A stretch of DNA of 50,569 nt from Streptomyces sp. Ru72 (GCF_002920635.1 NZ_PQSR01000057.1:1-50569); one strand, 5' to 3'. Shown: positions 25,705-33,596, counted from the first letter of the stretch. Translations and numbers: made by a program. The notes: generated by a model not told the origin, from the letters alone.

Positions 25705-25718
25705 GTCACCTGACGGTG
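25705..25718. promoter_or_regulatory. collapsed copy of the palindrome
   Basis: GTCACC, TGAC and GGTG follow each other directly, i.e. the consensus parts in order with about five spacer bases missing. The flank CATCAGTCACC equals the flank of the ohr-side copy at 26818-26808 on the other strand. Confidence 0.35.
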
Positions 25719-25952
25719 TGGTCCTGCCGGTCCTCCGTCGCGGGCCCCTTAAGCCGTGTGGCCTCCTGAGGTGTCCCACCGGCCCGCTCCGAGGGTGGTG
25801 ACCGATGCGTTACCGAGGCAACCGGCAGCCGGGAGTCTTCGCATACGTGTGAGGGTTGGGCGCTCCACTCACATGCGCCTGCACGGCAGTCCAGCGGCGG
25901 CAACCCTGGGTGCGGCTGCCCGGTGGGGATCGTGGGCCTTCAGCGCCGCCCG

Positions 25953-26162
25953 TCAGAGGAGGCTGGATGCGGGCGGACCGTATCCAGAGAGCACCACGCT
26001 CTCCGCCCAGGTCCACACCTGCGCGCCGGTGGGCCGGGCACGCCCCTCGGAGTCTGCCGGGTTCGGGCACGGCCGCTCGGCGGGGACGGCGGCGGAGACG
26101 CTGACGTGGGCGGGACGCCGGAGCCTGACGTGCCCTGCGTGTGTGTGCGCCGTGGCGGTCAT
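25953..26162 (-). CDS. short hypothetical frame downstream of ohr
   Basis: 69 residues from ATG 26162: begins MTATAHTHAGHVRLRRPAH and ends WTWAESVVLSGYGPPASSLL. Third codon positions are mostly G/C and GGCAGGAC precedes the start, but there is no recognisable family and it lies beyond the ohr terminator. It may be a fragment. The rest of 25720-26263 holds nothing I can support. Confidence 0.25.
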   Translation of the reverse strand: MTATAHTHAGHVRLRRPAHVSVSAAVPAERPCPNPADSEGRARPTGAQVWTWAESVVLSGYGPPASSLL

Positions 26163-26209
26163 GTCCTGCCTTCGCTCTTCGATAGGTGTGTGGGCCGGCC
26201 GAGAGGGGA

Positions 26210-26246
26210 GCGGGTCCCGTGCCGGGGGAAGTGGCACGGGACCCGC
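26210..26246 (-). terminator. terminator hairpin after ohr
   Basis: Perfect 14-base stem GCGGGTCCCGTGCC (26210-26223) and its complement (26233-26246), 9-base loop, 17 bp after the ohr stop codon at 26264. Confidence 0.8.
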
Positions 26247-26263
26247 GGCCCTCGGGGGACGGG

Positions 26264-26692
26264 TCAGGCGGCGGTGCCGGCGTTGATGACGACGGGGATG
26301 TTGTCGCGCGTGGCCTTGGAGTAGGGGCAGATCTGGTGGGCGGCGTGCGCGAGTTCCTCGGCGGTGGCCTGGTCCACGCCGCCGAGGACGGGGTTGAGGA
26401 CCGCGGAGAGGGAGAACTCCCCGTCGTCGCCGTGGGTGAGGGTGATCTCGGCCGTGATGGTGGTGCTGGTCAGCCGGATCCTGCGCTGGGTGGCGGCGCG
26501 ACGCAGGGCGCCGAGGAAGCAGGCGGCCCAGCCGGCGGCCAGCAGTTGCTCGGGGTTGGTCGCGGTGCCGGCGCCGCCGAGTTCCTTGGGGAGAGCGAGG
26601 CTGGTCTCCAGCAGGCCGTCGGAGGAACGGACGTGTCCCCCGTTCCGGCCCTCTCCGTCGACGTCGACAACGGCGGTGTAGCTGACTGCCAT
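26264..26692 (-). CDS. ohr: Ohr-type organic hydroperoxide reductase (OsmC family)
   Basis: 142 residues. Both catalytic cysteines are present: C58 in NPEQLLAAGWAACFLGAL and C122 in HQICPYSKATRDNIPV; the conserved arginine is R16 (GEGRNGG). This is the Ohr branch of OsmC proteins, which reduces organic and fatty-acid hydroperoxides with lipoyl-type thiols in the cytoplasm. In most bacteria ohr is controlled by the MarR-type OhrR; none is adjacent here. Instead two palindromes flank its promoter at 26756-26776 and 26798-26818, with TTGACC (26809-26804) and CATGAT (26785-26780) as -35 and -10 at 18-base spacing. It may thus belong to the CGNR regulon proposed here. Confidence 0.92.
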   Translation of the reverse strand: MAVSYTAVVDVDGEGRNGGHVRSSDGLLETSLALPKELGGAGTATNPEQLLAAGWAACFLGALRRAATQRRIRLTSTTITAEITLTHGDDGEFSLSAVLNPVLGGVDQATAEELAHAAHQICPYSKATRDNIPVVINAGTAA

Positions 26693-26755
26693 GACTGGTG
26701 CTCCCGATCCGGGTCAAGAGGTCTTGGGTGCCTTCCCGACCAGGACACCGATTCC

Positions 26756-26776
26756 GTCACTGGTTGAGGAGGTGAC
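26756..26776. promoter_or_regulatory. copy 5 of the palindrome, ohr promoter downstream site
   Basis: GTCACT (26756-26761), spacer GGTTGAGGA, GGTGAC (26771-26776). It lies just after the predicted -10 of ohr (26785-26780), over the transcription start. Centre-to-centre distance to the next copy is 42 bp, four helical turns. Confidence 0.8.
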
Positions 26777-26797
26777 GAAATCATGGCATCTCTTTAT

Positions 26798-26818
26798 GTC
26801 ACCGGTCAAGGCGGTGAC
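26798..26818. promoter_or_regulatory. copy 6 of the palindrome, ohr promoter upstream site
   Basis: GTCACC (26798-26803), spacer GGTCAAGGC, GGTGAC (26813-26818). Perfect arms. Its spacer on the minus strand contains TTGACC, which serves as the likely -35 box of ohr. Confidence 0.85.
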
Positions 26819-26959
26819 TGATGTCTTTTCGCGGTCGTCTCCGCCCACGTGTTGCGGCGAACCGCGCCAAGGGGTGGGCCGTGTGCCCGCCGGCGGCGCG
26901 CCCGCCCTGCGAGATCCTCTCGGCGACGGTCCGGCCGAGAGCGAGACGGGAAACGTCGC

Positions 26960-26995
26960 GTCGGCGGCAGGTGGTCGGGTCCACCTGCCGCCGAC
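26960..26995 (-). terminator. terminator hairpin after the aldehyde dehydrogenase
   Basis: Perfect 15-base stem GTCGGCGGCAGGTGG (26960-26974) and complement (26981-26995), 6-base loop, 35 bp after the dehydrogenase stop at 27031. Confidence 0.8.
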
Positions 26996-27030
26996 AGCGA
27001 TCTGTCCGCGGTCCGTGTCGCACGACCGGA

Positions 27031-28473
27031 TCAGACGGTGATGGTCTTGTACTCGGTGTATGTGCCGAGGCCGACCGCGCCGTACTCGCGGCCGATGCCG
27101 CTGGCCTTGTAGCCGCCGAACGGGCCGTCGAAGGCGATGGAGGCGCCGTTGATGCTGATGGTGCCGGTGCGCACGCGGCGGGCGACAGCCAGGGCGTGCT
27201 CCTCGTCGGAGGACCAGACGCCGCCGGAGAGGCCGTACTCGGAGTCGTTGGCGATGCGGACGGCCTCGTCCTCGTCGTCGTAGGCGATGACGACCAGGAC
27301 CGGGCCGAAGATCTCCTCCTGCGCGATGCGCATGGAGTTGTCGACGTCGGCGAAGACTGTGGGCGTGACGTAGTTGCCCGCCTCCAGGCCCTCGGGGATC
27401 TGCGGGCCGCCGGTGACCAGGCGGGCGCCCTCCTCGATGCCGAGCTGGATGTAGTCGCGCACCCGCTCCTGCTGGTCGGGGCGGATCATCGGGCCGATGA
27501 AGGTGTCGGGGTCGTTCGGGTCGCCGACCTTGAGTGACTCCACCAGGTCCTTCAGTGCGGCCACGACCTCCTCGTAACGGCCGCGCGGCGCGAGGATCCG
27601 GGTCTGGGCGATGCACGACTCGCCGTTGTTGAGCAGGGAGCCGAACTTCACACCCGCGACCGCCTTCTCGATGTCCGCGTCGGGCAGGATGATGGCGGCG
27701 GACTTGCCGCCCAGCTCCAGACTGACCCGCTTGAGCTGCTCGCCCGCGATCGAGGCGATGCGGCGGCCGGCCCGCGTCGAGCCGGTGAAGGCGATCTTGT
27801 CGACCTCCTTGTGCGACACCAGGTACTCACTGGTCTCCCGGTCCGCGGGCAGGACGCTGATCACGCCCTCGGGCAGGCCCACCCGCTCCAGCAGCTCGGC
27901 CAGGAAACCCATGCTCAGCGAATTCTCCGGCGACACCTTGAGAACCACGGAATTGCCGGCGACCAGGGCCGGGATGATCTTCGAGGTGGCCGAGGAGAAC
28001 GGCGAGTTCCACGGGATCACCGCGGCCACCACGCCGATCGCCTCACGACGCACCACGCTGCGCACCGGCGACGCAGGGCCGGAGGGCTGAAGCGTCTCCT
28101 CCCAGCCGAACTCCTCCGCCGCCTTCAGGTAGGCGTTCGCCTGCCGGGTCAGACCGGGCTGTCCGGCGCGGGTGAACCAGCCGGCCGAACCGTTCTCCAG
28201 CGAGATCAGGTGCGCGATCTTCTCCGCGTTCTCCTCGCGCAGTGCGTTGAACCGGCGCAGGACCGCGATCCGCTCCGCCGGTGGGCTCAGACGCCACGCG
28301 CCCGCCTCGAAGGACGACCGCGCGGCGGCGACCGCGCGGTCGATGTCCGCCGCCTGCGCCTGCGCCGCACGGCCGACCACCGACCGGTCGTGCGGCGAGG
28401 CGATGTCGAGCAGCTCCGGGTCGCTCGGCGCCACCCAGGAACCGCCGATGAAAAGCCGGTCGTACGTGATCAT
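27031..28473 (-). CDS. NAD(P)-dependent aldehyde dehydrogenase
   Basis: 480 residues from ATG 28473 (AGAGAAAG upstream). Family landmarks: N156 in IPWNSP, K179 in VVLKVSPEN, FTGSTRAGRRI, general base E253 in LELGGKSAAI, nucleophile C287 in NNGESCIAQTR, and EEIFGPVLVVIAYDDEDEAVRIAND. It oxidises an aldehyde to the acid with NAD(P)+ in the cytoplasm; substrate not predictable. The catalytic loop reads GESC rather than the more common GQxC. Upstream at 28528-28549 is a 22-bp element nearly identical to one between the divergent TetR and MFS genes at 33687-33708, so TetR control together with that exporter is likely. Confidence 0.93.
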   Translation of the reverse strand: MITYDRLFIGGSWVAPSDPELLDIASPHDRSVVGRAAQAQAADIDRAVAAARSSFEAGAWRLSPPAERIAVLRRFNALREENAEKIAHLISLENGSAGWFTRAGQPGLTRQANAYLKAAEEFGWEETLQPSGPASPVRSVVRREAIGVVAAVIPWNSPFSSATSKIIPALVAGNSVVLKVSPENSLSMGFLAELLERVGLPEGVISVLPADRETSEYLVSHKEVDKIAFTGSTRAGRRIASIAGEQLKRVSLELGGKSAAIILPDADIEKAVAGVKFGSLLNNGESCIAQTRILAPRGRYEEVVAALKDLVESLKVGDPNDPDTFIGPMIRPDQQERVRDYIQLGIEEGARLVTGGPQIPEGLEAGNYVTPTVFADVDNSMRIAQEEIFGPVLVVIAYDDEDEAVRIANDSEYGLSGGVWSSDEEHALAVARRVRTGTISINGASIAFDGPFGGYKASGIGREYGAVGLGTYTEYKTITV

Positions 28474-28527
28474 GTGCTTTCTCTCTTCCGGTGTGGTCGG
28501 TGTGTCCGGACCACTCGCTCTCAATAA

Positions 28528-28549
28528 CTGTCACTTCACTGTAGCAGTT
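28528..28549. promoter_or_regulatory. TetR-type operator, aldehyde dehydrogenase copy
   Basis: CTGTCAC followed by TTC and ACTGTAGCA; 18 of 22 positions equal the element at 33687-33708. It lies 55 bp upstream of the dehydrogenase start. Outer bases AACTG/CAGTT are complementary. Confidence 0.6.
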
Positions 28550-29045
28550 CCATGGATTAGCTGCACATAAGTGTGGCGGGACAGCAATGATCCTTTTCGC
28601 GAACGATGCTTACGGCACGCGTGCTCGCCGACGACGCCGCCCACCGGCGCCGGGACACCCGTATCGCCGAGGTGAACCTGGTGTCTCACCGGCCAGACAC
28701 ACCTGATCCCCGGGCGATGCCGACGTGACGGTCGGCACGTTTTCGAACGGCGCCGAGGCGGTCGGCTCAGTCGAATGACCCAAGCTTCCAGAGGTCGGAG
28801 CCGGGAGAAGAAGGGGAGACTCCCACGACGGTGGAGTTGCCCGGTGCCCCCACCTGCGACGCGGACAGCAGGCCGATGCCTCACACCCACCGGTTGCCCT
28901 CGTCCGCGATGCACCGTCACATGACTGATGTGCCTGCTTTCACCACGGACGAGAGTATGCGCATCGGCCTACCGCATGTGGCGTCGGCCGACCCCGCGGA
29001 AGCAACAGTCCCGAACCTGCCGTTCAGCGCACCAGAACGATCGCC
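28550..29045. other. intergenic stretch without a supportable gene
   Basis: About 500 bp between the dehydrogenase operator and the palindrome of the next gene. A small stem GTGTCT (28681-28686)/AGACAC (28695-28700) is visible. No frame has a ribosome site plus recognisable protein. Confidence 0.4.
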
Positions 29046-29066
29046 GTCACCTATTTGAGAGGTGAC
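29046..29066. promoter_or_regulatory. copy 7 of the palindrome, upstream of the Tat-exported hydrolase
   Basis: GTCACC (29046-29051), spacer TATTTGAGA, GGTGAC (29061-29066), followed by GAAG. It lies 111 bp before the ATG at 29177. Confidence 0.8.
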
Positions 29067-29176
29067 GAAGCGCGTGCGAGGGTCATCGCGCCAAGGCGCC
29101 GCGACGATCTCGTTCCGCCGGTGTGAGCGGGAGGTCCCGGGCGAGAGCCGGTCACCGAAACGACGGAGGTTTTCAC

Positions 29177-30253
29177 ATGATCAACAGGCGTACCTTCAGC
29201 AAGGCCGTCGGCCTGGGCACCGGCGCGGCCGCGGTCTCACTGTCCGGCCTGCAGACCGACGCGTCCGCCGCCACCGGCGCGACCGCCTCCCCCCAGCCGA
29301 GCGGCGCACCCACCCCCACCGTGCCCACCATCACACCCGGCACCCACACCGGCTTTCGCACGCTCAAGCAGGTCAAGGCGGGTGTCCTCGACATCGGTTA
29401 CGCCGAGGCCGGACCCTCCCACGGCCCGGTCGTCATCTGCCTGCACGGCTGGCCGTACGACATCCACAGCTACGTCGATGTCGCCCCGCTCCTCGCCGAC
29501 CTGGGCTACCGCGTCATCGTTCCCTACCTGCGCGGCCACGGCAGCACCCGCTTCCTGTCCCGGCACACCCCGCGCAACGCCGAGCAGTCCGCGATCGCGC
29601 TCGACATCATCGCGCTGATGGACGCCCTCAAGATAGAGAAGGCCGTGCTCGCCGGCTTCGACTGGGGCTCGCGCACCGCCGACATCATCGCCGCGCTGTG
29701 GCCCGAACGCGTCAAGTCCCTGGTCTCCACCACCGGCTACGTGATCACCAACGTCAAGGCACAGCTGACGCCGGCGGCCCCGGCCGTCGAGCACAACTGG
29801 TGGTACCAGTGGTACTTCGCCACCGATCGCGGCAAGCAGGCCATGGAGAACGAGGAGCAGCGCATCGCCCTGTGCCGCTACGTGTGGACCCTCGTCTCCC
29901 CCAACTGGGACTTCGACGACGCCACCTTCCAGCGCACCGCCCAGGCTTTCAAGAACCCCGACTACGCCGCCATCGTCCTTTACAACTACCGCTGGCGCAT
30001 CGGCCTCATCGAGGGCGAACGCCGCTACGACCGCTACGAGAAGCAGCTCGCGGCCCAGCCCTCCATCCACGTTCCGACCGTCACCCTCGACCCCGCCCTC
30101 GACCCTTTCACCCCGCCCGGCGACGGCACGTCCTACCGCAACCACTTCACCGGGCCCTACGAGCACCGCACCATCGCGAACATCGGCCACAACCTGCCGC
30201 AGGAAGCACCCACCGCCTTCGCCCAGGCCATCGTCGACGCCGACCACCTCTGA
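29177..30253 (+). CDS. Tat-exported epoxide hydrolase-like alpha/beta hydrolase
   Basis: 358 residues from ATG 29177 (GGAGGT upstream). N-terminus MINRRTFSKAVGLGTGAAAVSLSG is a twin-arginine signal, so the enzyme is exported folded. The alpha/beta-hydrolase core has the oxyanion motif HGWP (90-93), an aspartate nucleophile D162 in GFDWGSR (GxDWG, as in epoxide hydrolases and haloalkane dehalogenases rather than esterases), and catalytic histidine H338 in NIGHNLPQ. The acid is probably in LDPALDPF. Likely reaction: hydrolysis of an epoxide or carbon-halogen bond of an extracellular compound. One palindrome upstream links it to the proposed regulon. Confidence 0.88.
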   Translation: MINRRTFSKAVGLGTGAAAVSLSGLQTDASAATGATASPQPSGAPTPTVPTITPGTHTGFRTLKQVKAGVLDIGYAEAGPSHGPVVICLHGWPYDIHSYVDVAPLLADLGYRVIVPYLRGHGSTRFLSRHTPRNAEQSAIALDIIALMDALKIEKAVLAGFDWGSRTADIIAALWPERVKSLVSTTGYVITNVKAQLTPAAPAVEHNWWYQWYFATDRGKQAMENEEQRIALCRYVWTLVSPNWDFDDATFQRTAQAFKNPDYAAIVLYNYRWRIGLIEGERRYDRYEKQLAAQPSIHVPTVTLDPALDPFTPPGDGTSYRNHFTGPYEHRTIANIGHNLPQEAPTAFAQAIVDADHL

Positions 30254-30624
30254 ACCCCCGCGACGACCACCGACGCGGCAACCGACACACCGCGTCGGCC
30301 GCTGCGAGGAACGGTCCCGGACGAGCGAAGTCCACAGGAACGGTGTGACCGCCGCGCAGCTGCGTGACCTCGTGGCAACGGACGCGGTGGTGCTGCCGTC
30401 CATGAGGGCCACCGACCCTGTCCACATGGCCGTCTCCCTGGACCGGATCACCGAGTCCGGTGTGGCGGCGACGCCCGGATGGCGAGCCCGAAGATGAGGG
30501 AGGCGCCGGCTGCGCGGCGGCACTGGCCGACTTCATTTATGCGGGACGCATGGGCACAAGCGGACGACGAGACGCCTACGACGAGGTGAGACGACGCACG
30601 GCGCGGCGAGTCGCGAACAACCAC

Positions 30625-30658
30625 GCGGCCGGGAAGGGCAGGTGCCCTTCCCGGCCGC
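30625..30658. terminator. long perfect inverted repeat
   Basis: Sixteen-base stem starting GCGGCCGGGAAGGGCA (30625-30640) with its complement (30643-30658) and only two bases between. Possibly a terminator, though 370 bp after the hydrolase stop it may mark a recombination end instead. Confidence 0.5.
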
Positions 30659-30660
30659 GC

Positions 30661-30681
30661 GTTCGAGTCCCGGCGCACCCA
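30661..30681 (+). other. tRNA 3'-end-like fragment, possible attachment-site scar
   Basis: GTTCGAGTCC followed by CGGCGCACCCA has the T-loop consensus, a following T-stem half, a 7-base acceptor strand and discriminator A. The 5' T-stem half does not pair and no 5' tRNA part exists upstream, so it is not a gene. Such 3' fragments are typical left-overs of integration into tRNA genes. Confidence 0.35.
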
Positions 30682-30777
30682 TAGAGGCGCGGCCTCGACG
30701 CCGCTCATGACACCTCCCCTTCTGCGCACATGTCTCCGCGCGAACCCAGCAACGCAGCGGCCGCGGGGACGCAGCGA

Positions 30778-30798
30778 GTCACCTCCTTGACAGGTGAT
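30778..30798. promoter_or_regulatory. copy 8 of the palindrome, containing a -35 box
   Basis: GTCACC (30778-30783), spacer TCCTTGACA, GGTGAT (30793-30798). TTGACA at 30787-30792 is a consensus -35; CAGATT at 30810-30815 is the -10 at 17-base spacing for the hydrolase gene at 30915. Confidence 0.85.
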
Positions 30799-30816
30799 GG
30801 CTGACCTGACAGATTC

Positions 30817-30837
30817 ATCACCTGTCAAGACGGTGAC
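30817..30837. promoter_or_regulatory. copy 9 of the palindrome, over the transcription start
   Basis: ATCACC (30817-30822), spacer TGTCAAGAC, GGTGAC (30832-30837), followed by GAAT. It lies right after the -10 of the hydrolase promoter; centre distance to copy 8 is 39 bp. Confidence 0.85.
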
Positions 30838-30914
30838 GAATGCCGCCGCAGTCGACCGGCAATCGTCGAACCGCCTGAAACCTGAAACCTGTAACTGCCT
30901 GAAAGGGGTTTGTC

Positions 30915-31775
30915 GTGGTGAGCATCAAGGGTGGACGCAAGCGAGTGGTGACGGGTATGTCCTCGGCGCTCACGGCGGGGCTCGCGCTCGGCGCGTTCAC
31001 CCTCAGCGGCACCGCCAACGGCGCGACCAAGTCTTCCGAAGCCGCCGGAGCCGGCAGACACGTCAAGCCGACCATCGTCCTCGAGCACGGCGCATTCGCC
31101 GACGGCTCGAGCTGGAACGGTGTCATCGCCGACCTGCGCGCCGACGGCTACCCTGTGGTCGCCGCCGCCAACCCCCTGCGCGGCCCCGCCTCCGACGCCG
31201 CGGCCCTGCGCACCGTCCTCGACCACATCAAGGGCCCCAAGATCGTGGTCGGCCACTCCTACGGCGGCAACGTCATCAGCGAGGCCGCCACCAACGACCC
31301 CCAGGTCAAGGCCCTCGTCTACGTCGCGGCCTTCCTCCCGGCGCCCGGAGAGAGCGCCCTGGAGCTCACCAATAAGTACCCGGGCTCCACCCTCCCCGCC
31401 GCCCTCGACCCGGTCACCTACAAGCAGGCCGACGGCACCGCTGCCACCGACCTGTACATCCAACAGGTCAAGTTCCACCACCAGTTCGCCGCCGACGTCC
31501 CCGCCGCTCAGGCCGCCCTCATGGCCGCCGAACAGCGCCCCATCGCCCAGGCCGCCCTGGAGGAGAAGGCCACCACCGCCGCCTGGAAGACCAAGCCCAG
31601 CTGGGACGTCGTCACCACCGAAGACCTCAACATCCCTCCGGCCGTCCAGCGCTACATGGCCAAGCGCGCCCACGCGCACACCACCGAGGTGGCCGCCTCC
31701 CACTCCGTGGCCGTCTCCCATCCCCACCTCGTCGCCGACGTCATCGAGCGGGCCGCCCGCGCCACCGTCCGCTGA
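30915..31775 (+). CDS. secreted alpha/beta hydrolase
   Basis: 286 residues from GTG 30915 (AAAGGGG upstream). N-terminal signal peptide with basic start (SIKGGRKR) and core SSALTAGLALGAFTLSGTANGA. Core motifs: oxyanion-hole HGAFADGSSW (58-67), nucleophile S115 in VVGHSYGGNV, histidine H263 in ASHSVAVSHP. This is the small esterase-type hydrolase group, distinct from the aspartate-nucleophile enzyme at 29177. It likely acts on an ester outside the cell. Two palindromes bracket its promoter, the clearest regulatory arrangement in the window. A remnant of a close paralog's signal peptide sits at about 25.6 kb. Confidence 0.9.
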   Translation: MVSIKGGRKRVVTGMSSALTAGLALGAFTLSGTANGATKSSEAAGAGRHVKPTIVLEHGAFADGSSWNGVIADLRADGYPVVAAANPLRGPASDAAALRTVLDHIKGPKIVVGHSYGGNVISEAATNDPQVKALVYVAAFLPAPGESALELTNKYPGSTLPAALDPVTYKQADGTAATDLYIQQVKFHHQFAADVPAAQAALMAAEQRPIAQAALEEKATTAAWKTKPSWDVVTTEDLNIPPAVQRYMAKRAHAHTTEVAASHSVAVSHPHLVADVIERAARATVR

Positions 31776-31783
31776 CACCTCGA

Positions 31784-31814
31784 GGGACGGCGGGGCTCAC
31801 TGTCCCGCCGTCCC
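31784..31814 (+). terminator. terminator hairpin after the secreted hydrolase
   Basis: Eleven-base stem GGGACGGCGGG (31784-31794) and complement (31804-31814), 9-base loop, 8 bp after the stop codon. Confidence 0.75.
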
Positions 31815-31834
31815 CGGGTCACGCCACAGACATC

Positions 31835-31861
31835 AACGGCACACCCCACAGGTGTGCCGTT
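31835..31861. terminator. second hairpin between convergent genes
   Basis: Eleven-base stem AACGGCACACC (31835-31845) and complement (31851-31861), 5-base loop. Could end the hydrolase message or act as back-up for the exporter gene from the other side. Confidence 0.55.
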
Positions 31862-32060
31862 CGGCGTGTCCCACGGGGTCGCGGGACTGCGCCGCGAGTG
31901 AGGTCGCCCTGCACGCCGCGATCGACTCGCCCAGCTCAGGAGGCTCTCGGAGAGCGCCCCGGTGAACGGCGGCGTGTGGCCGGCCCTGCGGGCGTCCGGA
32001 GACGCCGCCGGCCGGCACCCGGTGAGGCGTCGGCCGGTCGAGGGCGTGTTGTCCGGTGGC

Positions 32061-33596
32061 TCAGGCGGCCGGGACGGCGTCCTTGTCCCTGGCGGGGTCC
32101 GTGCTACCGGCCCTCTCACCGGGCTTCCGAGCCGGCTTGAGGAAGAGGGCGAGGAGGATGCCGACGACGAGAGTGGGGGCGATCCAGAGGTAGCCGGTGG
32201 CCGTGGCGTGGGCGAAGGCGTCCCGTGCGGTGTCGCGCAGGGCGGCGGGCAGATGGCCGATGGTGTCGGGGCGGGCGGCGTCGAAGCCGCCGGCGGTCGT
32301 CAGGCCGCGGGTCCCGTCGGCGAAACCGGTGTTGAGGAGGGTGCCGAAGACGGCGACACCGAAGGCCGCGCCGATGGAGCGGGCGAAGGTGACCACGGCG
32401 CTGGCGGCGCCGAGATCGGCGGCGGGCACACTGTTCTGGACGGTGGTCAGCACCACCATGGGCACCATGCCGATGCCGATACCGGTGATCAGGAAGTACA
32501 CGCTGAGCACGAGGGTGTCGGTGCTCGCCCCGATGGTCCCCAGCAGGAGCAGCCCGGCAAGGTTGGCGAGCAGACCCACCAGAAGGACCACTCGCAGCCG
32601 CTCGACGTGCGCGGCCCAGCGTCCGGCCAGTGACTGGCTGACGACCAGCCCGGCGACCAGGGGCAGCATGTGGATGCCGGAGAGAGTGGCCGAGACACCG
32701 TGGACGATCTGAAGGTACGTCGGCAGGTAGACCAGCGCGGCGAACATCGCGGCGTTGGCGAAGAATCCGATCAGCGAGGAGAAGACCACGGTCCGGGAGC
32801 CCAGCATGGCCGGCGGCAGGACCGGGGCGGCAGCGCGGCGCTCGACGGGCACCAGCAGCACGGCGAGCAGAGCGGTGGCGGCGATCAGTCCGAGAATGGC
32901 CGGCGAGCCCCAGCCCCAGCGCTCGCCGAAGGAGGTGATCAGGATCAGGCCGGTGGCGATGGCGGCCAGGAGGGTCGAACCGAGAAAGTCGATGCGGGCC
33001 CCTGCTCCCCGGGTGGCTGCGGGCAGCGCCCGCGCGGCGATGGCCAGGGCGACCATGCCGACGGGCAGGTTGACCAGGAAGGCCCACCGCCAGGACAGCT
33101 GGTCGGTGAAGACACCGCCCAGCAGGGGGCCGACGATGCTGGCGACGCCGTAGACCGAACCGAACATGCCCTGGTAACGGCCGCGTTCGCTCGGCGCGAC
33201 GATGTCACCGACGAGGGCGAAGGTCAGCACGATCATGCCGCCGCCGCCCACGCCCTGGAGCACACGGGCGCCGATCAGTTCGGGCAGGTTCTGCGCCAGA
33301 CCGCAGGCCACCGAGGCGATCAGGAAGATCGAGGTGGAGGCCAGGTACAGCCGCTTGCGGCCGAACATGTCGCCGAGCTTGCCCCACAACGGTGTCACGG
33401 CCGTCGACGCGAGCAGATACGCGGCGCTGACCCACGCGATGTCGTCGAACCCGTTCAGGTCCTCCGCTATCCGGGGCAACGCGGTGGAGACGATCGTCTG
33501 GTCCAGGGCTGCGAGGAGGACCGCCAGGACCAGCGCGCTCATCGCGGCGGCGGCACCACCCGCCTTGGGTGACGGGGGGTTGCATGCCTTCGACAT
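32061..33596 (-). CDS. DHA2-type (14-helix) MFS drug exporter
   Basis: 511 residues from ATG 33596 (AAAGG upstream). Helix 1 carries the DHA2 motif LAALDQTIVSTALPRIAEDL; motif A GKLGDMFGRKRLYL; motif C GSVYGVASIVGPLLGGVFTDQLSWRWAFLVNLPVG. About 14 hydrophobic helices, as in EmrB/QacA exporters that expel hydrophobic drugs by proton antiport. It is divergent from a TetR regulator gene, with a candidate operator between them, the classic arrangement for drug-inducible efflux. The same operator element precedes the aldehyde dehydrogenase at 28473, suggesting the inducing compound is or yields an aldehyde. Confidence 0.93.
   Translation of the reverse strand: MSKACNPPSPKAGGAAAAMSALVLAVLLAALDQTIVSTALPRIAEDLNGFDDIAWVSAAYLLASTAVTPLWGKLGDMFGRKRLYLASTSIFLIASVACGLAQNLPELIGARVLQGVGGGGMIVLTFALVGDIVAPSERGRYQGMFGSVYGVASIVGPLLGGVFTDQLSWRWAFLVNLPVGMVALAIAARALPAATRGAGARIDFLGSTLLAAIATGLILITSFGERWGWGSPAILGLIAATALLAVLLVPVERRAAAPVLPPAMLGSRTVVFSSLIGFFANAAMFAALVYLPTYLQIVHGVSATLSGIHMLPLVAGLVVSQSLAGRWAAHVERLRVVLLVGLLANLAGLLLLGTIGASTDTLVLSVYFLITGIGIGMVPMVVLTTVQNSVPAADLGAASAVVTFARSIGAAFGVAVFGTLLNTGFADGTRGLTTAGGFDAARPDTIGHLPAALRDTARDAFAHATATGYLWIAPTLVVGILLALFLKPARKPGERAGSTDPARDKDAVPAA

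Larger units (their letters stand above)
30254..30777. other. intergenic stretch with hairpin and tRNA-like fragment
   Basis: About 520 bp. It includes the long inverted repeat at 30625-30658 and a tRNA 3'-end-like string at 30661-30681. No supportable protein gene. Confidence 0.5.

Noticed and set aside
28831..29058. 75-codon plus-strand frame between dehydrogenase and hydrolase
   Set aside because: No ribosome site, weak codon bias, and it reads through the operator at 29046.
30600..30690. Intact tRNA gene
   Set aside because: Only the T-loop and 3' acceptor strand are present; no 5' acceptor, D-arm or anticodon arm upstream.
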